Position numbers and translations under genes: made by a program
Shown here: positions 11,681-24,510 of the stretch, piece by piece
How the letters are laid out: the number at the start of each line of letters is the position of its first letter
How positions within the stretch are numbered: the stretch's first letter is position 1
Source of the DNA: Plasmopara viticola
Taxonomy: Eukaryota; Oomycota; Peronosporomycetes; Peronosporales; Peronosporaceae
Assembly: GCA_001695595.3 (NCBI GenBank)
Contig: MBPM02000008.1
Coordinates: 1,364,001-1,428,000, forward strand
Length of the DNA stretch: 64,000 bases
Reading direction: 5' to 3'
Notes under the pieces: generated by a model
Told to the model about the DNA's origin: nothing
Databases searched by the model: none
What the model saw: only the letters and a program-made list of their open reading frames with translations

Positions 11681-13204
11681 GGACTATTGGCGCTTTTCGA
11701 TAATGCGTAGCATATGAATGCCGTTAACAGCGGTCTACATACTGAGTTTAGAGCTCTTTAGCCTTGCGGTGGCATCTGGAAGATTGAGTAACATTGCTCG
11801 CTTGCGGTCATGACCGGTAAATTACATGAGTGGCGTTCTTAGTGCTAGAGGCACTTCCATGTTCCACGATCTGACTAGTAAGCAGCATGAGTGAGAATAT
11901 AAGTTGACTAGATAAAGGTTCAAATTGAAAAGATCTCGCTGGTTAGTTGCGCGTTTTCGGTACGATGTTTATTCAAGCAAAGACAGAGAAACACTTGTTT
12001 AGTCGTATGTTCGCTGGATTTCCCCCTCATTTAAGACGTTGCGCATTTTACTTGGCACGTAACCTGATGGAGCCTTGCAGCTTTAATTGCTTCGTACTGC
12101 TATTCTCATACACGTTCAAATCAATTGACTTGCTTGTCCGACTCAGCTCTACTGCCACTTTTCCTTCAATTCACAGTTGTTTACCAAGACTTTTTGACCA
12201 ATTTGGCGGACTTAATGATATTTTTAGTAAGACTTTTTTTTCGGCAAATTGTAACGACCAAATAAAATCGTCTACTTTCGTAGAAGTCTTAGAATGAAGG
12301 CATTATAAACTTACACTTATGGAAGTGCAATTTCCGCCTTTTGTTGTCAAACACCTGCACCATAGCGCTGTTTCACCTTGGGCTGTGTCATATACTAGAT
12401 TTTACTTGCAAGTAAGCCATGTTGATTGTTGATCTTTCTCTACTCCTATTAATTGGCGTTAGTACTCTTGAGTATCTGTTGCATGCATTTTGGCTCATAT
12501 AGGGAGGTAAAAGCAGCAGCTCTGGCATCCAGCTTGCAATCCGCTGATAAAATAACACTGCTATTGGCAATCATCAGTGAGTAATACTATTTGCGCCCGG
12601 CTCTACAGACGACATATGTTATCGTCTTATCGGGAGCGCAAATACTATGGTTCACCTCATGTTTTATACTGATTGAGCTAGTATTACCATGCTAAAGAAA
12701 TACTGTATCAGAGAAAGCTCAACATCAAGTAACATTTAACGGAGTTGCATTCATGTTACTATTGTGTAAAAGAAAAACCTAGAAATATCTAAGTTGCCGT
12801 TGAGCTATTGATATTCCAAAGACATTCCTTTTATTATATGATTTCAGAATTCCCTAAGATTAAATTTGCTTACTATTTATCCGAATTCCAAATTTAATTT
12901 TGCCAAAAGTCCAATAAAACCCAACCGAATTACCAATTACGACGTCACCGCGAACATTCGTTTTCTCAGCGTGGCTGGAGTACCAAAAACTCAGCAAATA
13001 GATGGCGACTGCAGGAATACTTTCAAATATGTATCCCGTGCGTACCTTCTCACTATCGAGATCTAGTGAGCTGTTGAATACCCAATAATTCGTATTGCCG
13101 TATCCGATTGCAGCTATTGCAGAGGCTGCAACCAGGCCTCAGCAATCTTGTCAAATGCGAGTGCAAAATTTGTGAAGTAGTACTATAAAAGGTAAATAAT
13201 TATA
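11681..13204. other. Intergenic, no gene supported
   Basis: A 116-codon frame at 11947-12297 (plus) lacks an ATG start at its head and has no recognised domain. The frames at 12388-12570 and 12866-13066 are short. Nothing convincing. Confidence 0.4.
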
Positions 13205-13530
13205 CTGCAGGTTTTAATTTCCCACATTCAATGCGCCACGAACAATCGAAGAGCGCCAACAGTCTCTGCTCCAAATTCTAGAAAAGATTTTAACGAACAA
13301 TCGCAATTAAAGCTACAACGCAATGTGCTTTACGGCTTTGATGTTTGGCTTAGACTATAAATGCCAGATATATCGCTGACTACGAAGTTGTCATCGCAAC
13401 ACAGCTCCGGTTTCTGCTCGTCAGCTTTTCGAATCGTTTAGCAGCAAGTATGGTGATTGTCGAGAAAGCTCTTTGTCGTTCAAATACGGATACGCTGATG
13501 AGCCGTGCGTGACAAAGTCCGGTAAGTACG
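13205..13530 (+). pseudogene. PX-type gene fragment, decayed
   Basis: Fifth relative of the local PX family. After a TGCAGG it reads through a stretch equivalent to FNTPRLIEERQQSL, then a frameshifted version of the C-terminal PX helix, then the Ser-rich tail region. It ends with GTGACAAAGTCCGG, which also follows the copies at 2200 and 8281. Stops and frameshifts make it non-coding. Confidence 0.7.
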
Positions 13531-14477
13531 CGATTTAAATTCGCTGCATTTGGGTTGTCACTTAGAAATAGGCTGTCTCATAAAACAAGAATATCAGATC
13601 TCTACCACGCGAGAAGTCGTGCTGTTGTACGAAGCCAAAGTGTTATGATGGTCGGTATATCAGGAAGCTTAATCGCCTAACGCAATATCCTGTCCAAAAC
13701 AATAAATGTACAAGCTCCGAACTTCGCAATAGAGCCTAGGATACCGAACCTATTGTATATCTATTGATCTGAAGGTTGTGCATGCTAAAGAGATGAACGG
13801 TTTCTATACTTATTGCTAATCAAATCGCTACAAAGCAGAGGACATTTGCAAAAAGTGTTTTTTCCACACCTCTCATGTGCATTTATGGCCTCGTCAGACT
13901 CGGTGTCACTTCTCATCAATCCCTTGCCCATGTGGGTGAACTGAGTGTCTGAACGCTAAAAAAGGGTTTGAGAATTATTTGTCCAAATCTGTTGGATGAG
14001 CAGCATGCGCAGCCGGACGGCTTGCCGGTTAATATGTTTTTTGAAGTTCGACTGCGTTTGCAATTGACCTTACTTTTAGCAACTGGGAGGCGTCAAGACT
14101 TTGAGCATAACAAATAAAAAACATGTTCGATGGCTTGGGTAATTTAGGTACAAAAAGTCTTGACGGTATCGCATGCAATAAAGCTACAACGTTCCAACGT
14201 CAAACACTAGGACTCCTTCTTGCAGGTGAAAATCGTCTTTGAGTAGAAGATAAAGATATGCCAGTAACTCCCGCGCTCTACCACGGGCCAAAAGCTAAAT
14301 CTTACGCCTGAAACCACCTCATCAGAGTAATTTGTTACATGAAGCAGAGCCTTAAGCAACGCATTTTTCAGTAATATTTACGCCTTGCTAGTAATTGGGC
14401 TTTCTTACTTGCAAGAGAAAGACTCAAAGTTTGTTAATGTGTTTTGAGTTTTTAGAAAGCTAACGGCTTTTAACATC
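13531..14477. other. Intergenic, no gene seen
   Basis: No coding frame of note. It may contain older retroelement sequence belonging to the gypsy remnant that follows, but I could not read any conserved motif here. Confidence 0.35.
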
Positions 14478-15248
14478 GAGGTCGAACAAGTCATGATTGG
14501 GCTCACGAATGGCCTAAGGATAGACCTGCCGTGCACTCAATACTTTAGCGTGCAGTCTGCGATGCACTCTCTTTCAAGAGAAGTTCTGTCCGAAATACAT
14601 CGTGTAAATATCTCTCCGCCACATAGGGCTCAGAGTCGTGTACTTAATTTACTCATCCACTTTTAATGGACTTAAACTTTGCCTAGCAGAGCAGCACCCG
14701 TATAAAAATCGACAAAATATACGACTCAGTCGTGAAAAAGACCAAAATTAAGTCTTAGTCTTGTACAAGGTCGTTAAAGAGTTGCTGGCAAAAACCCCGC
14801 TCTCAATTATAGAGCAAATTCGGTCACCACTACCCTACAAAAGCGCCGTGCTGGGAATTTTGCTATGGGTGTCTGGTTGATGTACACCGCGTAAGCTTTG
14901 TATTTGAGAATTTTACAGTTTTTTTAAAAAAAGCAGTGGTCGACTGCCCACAAGTGCACGAGGGTGTGAAGACTCATCGAAAGATTTCGCACACCCGTTA
15001 AGATTAGCCGTAAGCCAAAAGTGGCTGACTGATGCTTTATGCGTGATATAAAAAATGGGTTGATTATCGTTCAAGCGGCTGAAACAACCGCTTGGAACAA
15101 TTATATGGTCGAAGCAGATTTTTTTGTGAAAAGTGAAGGGTTTGACAGCATAGAACTGCCTCTTGTGCTCGACATTAAGAAATATGACTTGATTTTAGCC
15201 ATGCAGAGCCTAGAAAAGCAGAAATACGAGTCAAATATTTTACTATAG
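14478..15248 (+). mobile_element. Ty3/gypsy remnant (gag and protease pieces)
   Basis: Two readable pieces in the same orientation. From 14478 a 60-codon frame resembles a gypsy gag segment (VEQVMIGLTNGLRIDLP followed by a QYFSVQSAM stretch), like the 'F-M-x-G-L ... P-x-R-x-x-L-F' part of oomycete gag. At 15039-15248 a 69-codon frame ends with LVLDIKKYDLILAMQSLEKQK. This corresponds to the end of the gypsy aspartic protease, where families read YDLILGMPWLEKH. No LTRs were identified. Heavily decayed. Confidence 0.55.
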
Positions 15249-18200
15249 CATCACCAATACTTCCTGGCCAAAGTGCGAAGATCAGAATTACCTTCGCTCA
15301 ATTCAAGTACTATCAGCGTTTTATCTATTAATGTCTATTATTCTCGAAGCCAATATAGAACGGCCTGAGTCACCTGTGTCACCACGTTCTATTAAGAAAA
15401 TTTGAAGACATACACGACGTAGGAGTATTTAAGAAAAGTGATAAAAGTAGTAACTTGGGGAATCAGGGTGGATCTAATATGTCGAAATACTGTAGATGAT
15501 TTTATGAGATGACTCAATTGACGTTTCGATGGACACAAAATCACTTTATCACTTTGTGAAATCCTTTTGTTAAATTTATTGAAAACTTCGACATTTGGCC
15601 ACTCAAGTAGAATGAATATTTTTCATACTGTCGATGGCTATTGCCGGCACTACCCTTTACGTACGTTGACTGGAGTTTTGTAATACAAGTTTTTCATACT
15701 TCGTGTCGTGATGTATGAATTTGATCGCTCACCACAGACCGCAACTACATCTCCTTCTTTTAGGGCCTAAATGTATTCTTGAACACTTTTAGGACACGTA
15801 ATCGTGACCCTATTAAACGTGTCGTTGATGTGGCTTCAGCTAAACACAGTAGGCTATTTCTGTAAGTGTGATGGTTGAAATTGGCTCTGCTTTCTTGTGA
15901 AAAATAAACAAACCGCGACAGTCACCTCGAACAGATGGCTTTGACCGGCCTCACAGTCTTCGCGTTCCGAGCGGTGAAGCAGGCATTGTTAAGATATCGA
16001 TAGCAGTGAACGGTAAAAAATAAGGTTCTAGGGTTTCGACTGTTTGGCGATTACCAAGCAAAAGACTTAAAGCACGATTCATTGCATTTTTCTTGAAACT
16101 CACGAAAAAGTAAACAAGGCTGTGTTTGGAACAAAAAAAAGGACGATGGTTACATTCATCTGGAACAGAAGTAGTTGTGTAAAACAGTCGCGGAGGAAGC
16201 TTATTGAATGTCGGTCGTCGGACTAGGCTTGGACGGCAAGCAGGGCGAAGTCGGTGAAATGAGAAAGTGTTTGTTTCTTTAAGCCGATTAAGAAGGAAGA
16301 TCAAATAAAGAGCCCTTACGATATATTTTCTTGCTACAGCTTAATTGGTGGCTATAGGTTACCCACTGCTACCATCCCAAAGTCTATCAATCTTTTGTAA
16401 ACCGTCTGTCGTTTTGACACATACTTAATTATTATAGCCAATTATTTCTCTTTTTTAATAATCCTTAGTACCAATGCATATGTGATACTAATTTTTATCG
16501 CGTTTAGCCTTCATCGGCAGGTTTGCCAGTGGCAACGATTACGTCACTGATTGCCATCTGTAAATAGTGGTGACGTGCGACCACGATTTAGTGGAGCAAC
16601 ACACTGTAGAAAGCGTGATCCGAATGAAGAAATGGAAAATTTCTAATTCGTCGCTCGCAATGCTGACATGAGCTTAGCGATTCGGGAATCATTACCTAGA
16701 ATTTTAATTGCTTTATCGAGCATATAATCTGAAATCACGAATCGATCTTGTCTTGGTAATGTGTTGACTAGAAGTTGAGGATCGTCCACGGGAAACACAG
16801 CGCTCTCACCGGCAGCGTGCAATGTTATCAGCTCTCATTGAGTATACCACGTATTTGCATTTAATATACGCTGCCATTTTTTTGCCGCGCTAGTTGTTGA
16901 TAGTCATTTGGAAATAAATCGTGCAGCTTGACTGCAAGAGGTTCGTCAAGGGTCGTTTAAACGATATAAGGACTGTATCTAGATTTTTTTGTGAGAATCG
17001 AACTTGTGCAAGAGTGTTTGGATCTGTTGCTCCTAAATTTAAAGAGAACACTTATCGAGTAATGCTGATTTTTGAGCTCGTCTGCCATAGAAACAGCTCA
17101 TGTTACAACTTGTTGATAAATTGCCGGAATCTAAACGAATTCAGTTGTGCATAGAAATGGTGATGACACAATGTCAATTTACACTATACTTTCCAAAATC
17201 TACCACTATAAAAGGGCATTCTAAATATAGTTCTAGGCAATATCAAGTCACTTAAGATTCGGCCAAAAGCGGGCATGGTGAAAATAGCATCGCTCATTCA
17301 TTTGCAATCGGAGGTGTCGTCGGCGTATTTCATTTCGATGTCCGTTCATTTTTTGATTTCGTATTAAGCAATTTTTGCCACCTCAAATCAATATCTAATT
17401 TATAAGAAGAAGGAGTATGACTAAGGAATAAGATGCCGGTTAGTTCTCTAGGTCGCTCGACCATTCCCCCGACTATGATAGTAACTTCAAAATCCCTTTC
17501 AACACTTGCCGTGTACATTGTGCCTGAACCTGTCAGATCATTTTCCAATAGCGTCAATGTCAGGCTTATCTTGCCTTCAATCGTGTTCCTCTTTGAGGGC
17601 TTAAAGATGAATGCTACTGTCAGGCTCTGACATGTCTACCTTCGTTTATGACGAGACGCTCTGCACTGCTCAATGCGCACCATGGATTGTCGCTTTTCTC
17701 TTGATAGGACTTACGGTCCCTAAAGGATGCTTCGTGTCGTATATGTGTCGATACGATGGTGCATTACCGCACCAAGTCTTTATCGAAGTCCAATGAAGAA
17801 TTCTGCAATCTAGCCCCCTGCTCAGCCAACTTCACGTGGTTACATTCCGAGTTATTCAATCTGAGGTCGACAATGCCATACCAGACGTACTAAAAGCGCT
17901 GTCAACGACAAGCATTGTTTAGTGTGTCGTGTGCCACTCCGTGTGCATGCTTGTTATCACGTTTTCGATGTTAAAATCGTACCTTGAATAATGTGTGACG
18001 AATACATTTTTCTAGTGGCGATGCCCAGTGAAAAGCGTGCCACTTTCTGTGCATCGGCATGGACTCGCCCTCGAAACCATGCCATTAGCCGTGTGCAGCG
18101 AGAATTGTCTACACCAGAAACCTTCTCATTCGATAACGTGCCGCTCCACGTGCAGTGATAGATGTAGCCCTCGCCTTGAGCCAGTCACGTCACCCATGAT

Positions 18201-19860
18201 ATGCTGCAAGGCCTCTATCCGGAAGTCCCCCTTAGTGGTTTACGCGCCACCCCACGTGCGCTGGAAGAAACTCACTGACTTGATCTTGGTTTCAGGCCAA
18301 GTGGCACCAGGTGCAGTGGAGTTTTCAGAATTTCCACTTCACAGAATCCGTGTACTCAATTTTTTAACTTCCGATCGATGCTTTAAGTCATTACAAGCCG
18401 CAGATTGCTGTCTGCCTAAATGCAAAGTTATTGTGAGTTTAATCAAGAAATCAAGAAGACTTGATATGCCTCTCAAGTTTCGAATGTTTTTTTTCAATTT
18501 ATCGATAGAACCTTTGTAAATAAAATGTTCTACAATTACTATTAAGCAGAGTAACTACTACTATTATGCATTAAGCAAGTGTCATTAGACTTTATATTAG
18601 TTTTTAAGCCAAGTCATGCCTTTTTGTTAATGCTCGAATTATTACGTGACTTATGGGATTCAAAATGGCAATACTACCAGCTAGTGTAACAAGAAGTGGG
18701 TTCTCTCGTTATGTCCGACCTGATTAAGACATTGTAAGCCATACGCCCATACAAATCGAATCTTAATTTTTTTTGATAGTTTAACAAATCCTTTGTACCT
18801 GTGTAGTTTTTCGATAGGCCGACACCGCAGAAAGTAAAGACTATGGAGGCTTATTACAGCAGATCATCCTTTACCCCGTCGTACGCACTGGCTCTATCGT
18901 CGTGACCTGATAAATCATTCTTAAGACATAAGCCAAGCTCGTCGTGGCCAAAAATCACTCGAAGTTCACGCTATGCCGCCGCATATCAAACGTTGCCGCT
19001 CATAGGTCTCACTCGTGTCGTGATCACCACGTGCTTGAAGTAAACAGAACCCAAGCTGTATGGTCGAGTACATTTCACCATCCTCCTTGCAATTAGAAGG
19101 AGAACAGAATGAGAGCTTCTTTTATCAAGGTATTCGCCTTACTCGCGATTCTGCAGCTCAGATCATCGAGTCAAGTCGCTTGAAGATAATACTCTACAAA
19201 GAAACGCTAATACCATGCATCGCACATTGTGTCCTCGCTTCCAACCAGTGTTATCGTTTCGCATCCATTACATTTTGTACCCATTTACGATTGTGCTGTA
19301 AGAGCCAGAGCTTACAAGTTGTGCGTTTGATGAAGCACAAGACTAGCGTTCTATTCGATTCTAAATGTGCCGTCGTAGGATAAATCTGTGCCCGACGTGC
19401 CGGCCGATAGATTCCATGAAAAATAAACGGTGCCGATAACAAAGGCCAGTCCTTTCAGATTGCACAGGGTGAGCATGAAGTGCCAATGCATTAGTTCTAG
19501 AGCAGCTTCATACATATAGTCTACCAAGCTAGGTTGACGGCTAAAAAAAGAGAAGGACCGATCTCAGTACAGTAAAGTGTACGTGTAAATTTCATCAAGC
19601 GTAATGTTGTGTCGGCGTTGGAAGCACGAGATGCTGTACACTCTGCTCACACTTGTGACAGCTTCTGCGAATTTGATTCGGTGAATTCGATACAAGCTCA
19701 AGCGGCTGATACTTCAGCAATATGTCGTACTGCGATTCATCATTCGCAACATCACGTAAGTTCTTCTCATGACCTTTGCGCTTCCGACCCTGGTGGAAAA
19801 AGCATAGTGTTCACACTGACCAATATGCTCAGTAGTGCTAGCAGCATTAGAGTTCTCTGA
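15249..19860. other. Gene-poor stretch, no gene supported
   Basis: Numerous short frames on both strands (such as 15951-16304 minus, 16921-17154 plus, 18028-18519 plus, 19060-19383 plus), none with a recognisable domain, intron pattern or homologue in the window. The 163-codon frame at 18028 lacks an ATG at its head. Composition is mixed and low in GC. Probably old repeat DNA. Confidence 0.4.
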
Positions 19861-19868
19861 GTGAAAAA

Positions 19869-19922
19869 GAGACCCCAAGCCCCTCAGAGTTTTCGCCTTG
19901 AGGGTCTCTTATTCGCTTCACC
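19869..19922. repeat. Imperfect inverted repeat with AGAGACCC arms
   Basis: AGAGACCC on the left and GGGTCTCT on the right, extended imperfectly outwards (GTGAAAAAG versus TTATTCGCTTCAC). The outline is about 55 bp. It could be the end of an old element or a hairpin; nothing nearby explains it. Confidence 0.5.
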
Positions 19923-20244
19923 AGAAATTGGGTTCGTGAAGGGGTCATACACAAAATTTTTCCTGGATAGTCGCGGTCATAATCTAGAGAATTAGGAGGA
20001 TGATGCCTTAACGCCATGCGGCGCTTTCTAATGCCCTATCTCTTTTGACTGTAATCGCCACCGGCATCCTACAGAGGCAGCCCTTGAGCTGACAAATCGT
20101 AGCCCTGACAACTACGATTTCCATTTCTAAGACATGCCTTGAGTGCCGTATCTCCCGATGATTTCAAGCTTTACCTGGTCAGCTCACGCAAGTCGCCTGA
20201 TACGCGTCCCCAAGACAGAAGCTGCGTTCATCAACAAGTTGTAA

Positions 20245-20269
20245 AGGCAGACCCCTTGCGGGTCTGCCT
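20245..20269. repeat. Perfect 10-bp hairpin
   Basis: AGGCAGACCC (20245-20254) and GGGTCTGCCT (20260-20269) pair perfectly around CTTGC. The GGGTCT core is shared with the inverted repeat 370 bp upstream. Eukaryotic context gives no reason to call it a terminator. Confidence 0.7.
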
Positions 20270-22215
20270 GCGTATGACCTTTAATTAACGCCTTTGCGTC
20301 CCCCCAGATTCGGGCACGGCTGAAGTACATTAAAAAATAAGCACTAAATATTCGCATAATTTGCATATAATAAGCCTCCTTTATATATGACCGTGAGTGG
20401 TCTTACGAAGCGCAGGTGCTTAATGAGATTGAATAATTCAATGTAACTTCCATTATCTTTTGGTTGGAATATAGCTTTTGCAGATCTTGATCGCAGTCAT
20501 TAGTCACGTATGTGTTTCGAGATACTGGGCCATTTGGACAAAAAGCCTGCAGTTCCCGCAACTTCCTTACGTATGAAAAGGGAGTGAAACCCGCATTTTG
20601 TCATTCAAAGCTAGAGGACATGTAGCCTGCGAAGACATAGGTGGCAATGTTTGATACAAGGACAATTGCGACGTAACCTTTCCATCTGAAGGCTTGTCGG
20701 TAACGGTTAATACGCAATACAGTTTAATAAAACCAAATCACATATGTATGAGTACCACCTTAGGAATGGTCGATTACACAGTGTCAGACCAAAAGAAAGT
20801 TCCAGATGTCGCATTGTTATTGAGATCCAAGAGACCTTATTAGCTTAAAATAATCAAGAATGTGTTAGAAGCCAGATGGAGCAAAGGAATTTGAAGTGCT
20901 TTGAAATGGTAGTAGTATGTGGCTGGGAGCCACCAGATAGGCCGCAGCAAAGATAGAAATAGTAAAGACCTCCATTCGATATCACTTCTCAATTTGCTGT
21001 AAGCAATTAACACTCCTCCTTCTTCACCGACTTCGCCCTGCTCACCCCCAAAGCCTCGTCCGACGACCATCCTTCAATAAGTTTCCACCGCGAGATTATT
21101 ACACCGACTAGCAGGAGTATGCTGTATCAACGCCTTAACGTATATGCGAACACACTGCGCAACATGTCTTTTTGACCCAACCCCATTCATAAGAACTTGG
21201 CAGTTAAGTGAAGATGTCAAACACGGAAAAAGACGCATTCTTATTCGACAGTATTTTGAGGCTCGTATCGAAAAGCGCAAGTAGGCTCTCTTTTGGTGTG
21301 AGCCATGTCGCATCTATGGTCAAGTTTTGAGAATACCTATCGGACATCTTTTCTTACGAAGTTGAAGTGAATACTTGACGACACTGAAAACATCGTTAAC
21401 CTGACAAAAATTGAAATGAAGATAAGCGTACCGAGTTTCGCTTTCAACTATTTTTGTAATAAAAAAATTGAAATTGGATAATTAATATATTAGCATAAGA
21501 ACTCCTATAGAGGCTAAGAGAGGTCGACATCGAGAATTTGCATATTTCGAGCTCTGAGGTATGAAGCGCTCATTTAGGCGCTCAACTCTGAAGGTTAACA
21601 AAACGTGGTCTACTCTCTTTGCACGGTGGGCTGGAGCCATTGCAATTTGTAGCGAGCTGAAGCTGGTGCAATTATAAAATTACATCGGACAGTTGAGGCC
21701 CGAAACTGAATTGGTGATGTTTATCATTAAGATTGAAAAAGTCGAATGGGTTTTATGAGTTTAACGGTGATTCAAATGACTAAAAATCACTGAAATCGAC
21801 TCAAACGTTGCCCGCGTAATTTTCAGAGAGAATGAGTGTGGTCCGGAGTCCGCCAAGATCGATTGCACGAGTCGGCGAGACCTCTTCGGGTCAACCGGAG
21901 AGTAATAGCCTGGAAAGAGCTCAAAATAAAGCCATGCCTTTCAAAATGCCAAAAATGTGCGTCATAAGACTGCTCTAACTTAAAACGGTCTTAATTGTTG
22001 ATTGCCTTCATTTTTATGCTTTATTTTTATATTATTATGCTAGCATTATTAACTGCAGATTTGTAGTAAACTATGTAATCAGACGGCATCGATGATAGCA
22101 TTGCCATATCTCGCGTGAATACAAACTCCAAGTTATTCGAAAGGTCCTTTCGACTCCACCGCTTCAAATGCTCTTACTCGCTCTTTCATCTGTACCCTAC
22201 ACGTGAAACGTCCGT
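20270..22215. other. Intergenic upstream of FHA gene
   Basis: No supported gene. The overlapping frame 22115-22426 is a shadow of the FHA gene start. A CTCTTTCATCTG stretch at about 22180-22195, just upstream of the FHA start, loosely resembles an oomycete initiator, but too weakly to call. Confidence 0.4.
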
Positions 22216-24510
22216 ATGCCGAGCACTTCTCCATTCAAAACCGTGTTGCGGGTGTGTCAACCACCTGACAACAACCAACAGCCTCAAGAGAACGAGAAAG
22301 AAAGTCTGTCCCTCATCGCAGCCAACGGGACCGTACTGGGCACTGGATCGCAAGCCACTTTCAAGCTTCGACCTTGCTCAAAGGCTGATGCTGTCCATGG
22401 TACACTTGAGCGTACGTCCAAATTAGGTGTATGGGTCTACAGCGATCACAGTCGAGACGGTACGATCCTTAATAACGAGCACAAGGTACACCACGATGCC
22501 GTGGTGGTACGGCAGGGTGACACATTAAAATTGGGCCAAAGTGAAATCCAATTGTGCCTTGAAAACGGTACACTTGAAGCAGTCCGAGAAGGAAATGACG
22601 GGATAGAAGACAAGGACCAAGTGTCGCGCATGAGGACCAAGCAAGACAAGGACATGGGCACTACTCGAGCAGCACGACTGGCACGACGTCGTGCGTCCTC
22701 TCCATGGGGCACTTCCAGCTTGACTCGACCATGGAAACAGCCGCTGCAAATTGATACGGCAGGGCTTGAAAGGAGCGACGTTCCATCCTTAACTTCCCTG
22801 TCTTCGGTCGCCACTCCCGAAGCCTTGGCCTCGCGTGGGAGTGGCACTCGGTGGCGTCACAAGCGAAACTCAATTGCCACGACCACAGTACGAGGTCGAT
22901 CGGGCCAGCCGCCGTCGTTTCATCGATCTCGCACGCGGTTCGTGCGAGGAAGTGACTTGGTACAAGTCGACGAACACGTGGAAACGATTTCGCGTCCTCC
23001 ACCTTTAGAGTACTCGAGCTCTCCCATTGTCTCCCCGTCTTGTGTATTGACACGAAAGCGACACGCGTTTTTGCCGCCCGCGAACGCTTTGCCTGTGCCG
23101 ACTCCTTTGGACTTTTCTACGGACAGGTCACCATCTCCATTCGTGCGCGTGACTGCTCGACGGGATGATCTTCGGATTCAAGTGTCCAAGAAAATGGCGG
23201 CGGCTGCCCCCATGAGTACGGGGAAAACGCCCGTGTCGTGTGTGGTGCCAAAAGCACTGGAGTTTGCGGCACCAGCGTCGCCAGTGGCACAAAGAGAGAT
23301 TCAAAAGCAACAAGAGTCACTGCAGACAATTTTGCAGCACAGAAATAAGGAAGAGCAGCTCTTGAAACAGCAACAGGAAGAGTGGATGCGGACGACGTGC
23401 GTGGAAGATGAGAAAAAGGCCACGTTGATGCCGAATGAGAGCGAAAATCAGTCGCTGGAGGTGGAGCCAGTAAATTTGGCATTCTTTCCCGTACAAGCTC
23501 CTGTGCTCTTGCGTACGATCTCACTCGGTACTAGTGAACAAGCAACGTTCCCATCGAGTTCGCATGTGTCGGGTGCGATTCGAGCCTCTCGCACTCGTTT
23601 GAATAGTTTTGACGAAATGCCTTTTGGGAATAGTCAACATCAAGACTCGAAAGGTCGACGGAAGACTACAGCATTGGTCTTGACTCCAAGTAGTGGACAT
23701 GCCGACGAAAGCGAGTTGAGCCAACTTGGTACTGAAAATGAAACGCGCGTTTCGACGGAAAGCGTTTCGTCCACAGCAACGACAGTGATTGCGTGCCATC
23801 GTCGAGTCACGAGCTCGGTACGTTTTGTTGGTGTTTGACCCTTTTTTAATCGAATTACAACAGCATTTGATGTGATGCCATGCCTCTTTTTCATTTTGTA
23901 GCTTGTGTCCGAGACTGCTAGTTCCGTGGATCTTTGTGAATTCGAAGGCTACGAAGAAGAGACGAACGATATGGTGACGTCGTATACGACTACTGACTTG
24001 TATGGTTCGGACGAGCTGCTGCGGCACTCACAGGAAGATTCCACGCTTTTGTCTGACGCGAAGCGTATTGGCGGGGGCAATATGTACGGAACTTTGTCAC
24101 CACCACCTTTAGATCTTTCATGCGGCTCATCGCCTTTGAATGCGGCTGATACACGTCTCGGTTCACCTCGTCGATGCGGTCCAATGTCTCTCGAATCTTC
24201 ACAATCGAGCGATACTTTCGTCCTTGAGGACAATCAAGAGGCCAAACTTGGCAATACTTTTGACAAAGAGCGCGTGTGGAGCCTCAAAGATGACCACTTT
24301 GACCCACATTCCCCGTATAAAGTCATTGCAACCTCTAAGGACGGCCAACAGTCTTTGCCTCGAAAGCTTCGTCGACCAACTCTTGCAGATGAAGATGGAG
24401 AAAGCATGGACAAACGGGAACTGCGGCAGTCCAGACCTCAATCCTTTCGAAGACGCGCATCTTTCCGTCATTATGCACTAAAACCGTTGACAGGCACGAA
24501 TAAAACGTAA
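22216..24510 (+). CDS. FHA-domain protein, two exons
   Basis: Exon 1 is 22216-23817 and exon 2 is 23902-24510. The 84-bp intron (GTACGT ... TTTTGTAG) is in phase 0, giving about 736 residues. An FHA domain occupies about residues 31-117. Visible landmarks are ATFKLRPCSKADAVHGTLE (the phospho-threonine-binding edge), HSRDGTILNN (the N/G-T turn) and QGDTLKLGQSEIQLCL. FHA domains bind phosphothreonine peptides, usually in DNA-damage, cell-cycle or transcription proteins. The rest is low-complexity, Ser/Arg-rich and probably disordered, with a Gln/Glu-rich short helix (QKQQESLQTILQHRNKEEQLLKQ, about residues 360-395). There is no kinase or other catalytic domain. Several basic stretches suggest nuclear location. 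Exact role unknown. The exon join is well supported, since exon 1 would otherwise end 6 codons into the intron. Confidence 0.88.

Noticed and set aside
15951..16304. 117-codon minus frame
   Set aside because: No domain, lies in decayed sequence, no support from the other strand or copies.
18028..18519. 163-codon frame (plus)
   Set aside because: No ATG at its head, no recognisable domain, no homologue in the window.
19869..20269. Hairpins as intrinsic terminators
   Set aside because: Eukaryotic setting and no U-tract; no gene ends nearby.
22155..22200. Oomycete initiator-like sequence before the FHA gene
   Set aside because: Only a partial match; no transcript-start evidence.
22115..22426. 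103-codon frame at the start of the FHA gene
   Set aside because: It overlaps the FHA coding region in another frame and has no domain.
23117..23524. 135-codon minus frame within the FHA exon
   Set aside because: Antisense shadow of a coding exon with biased codon composition.
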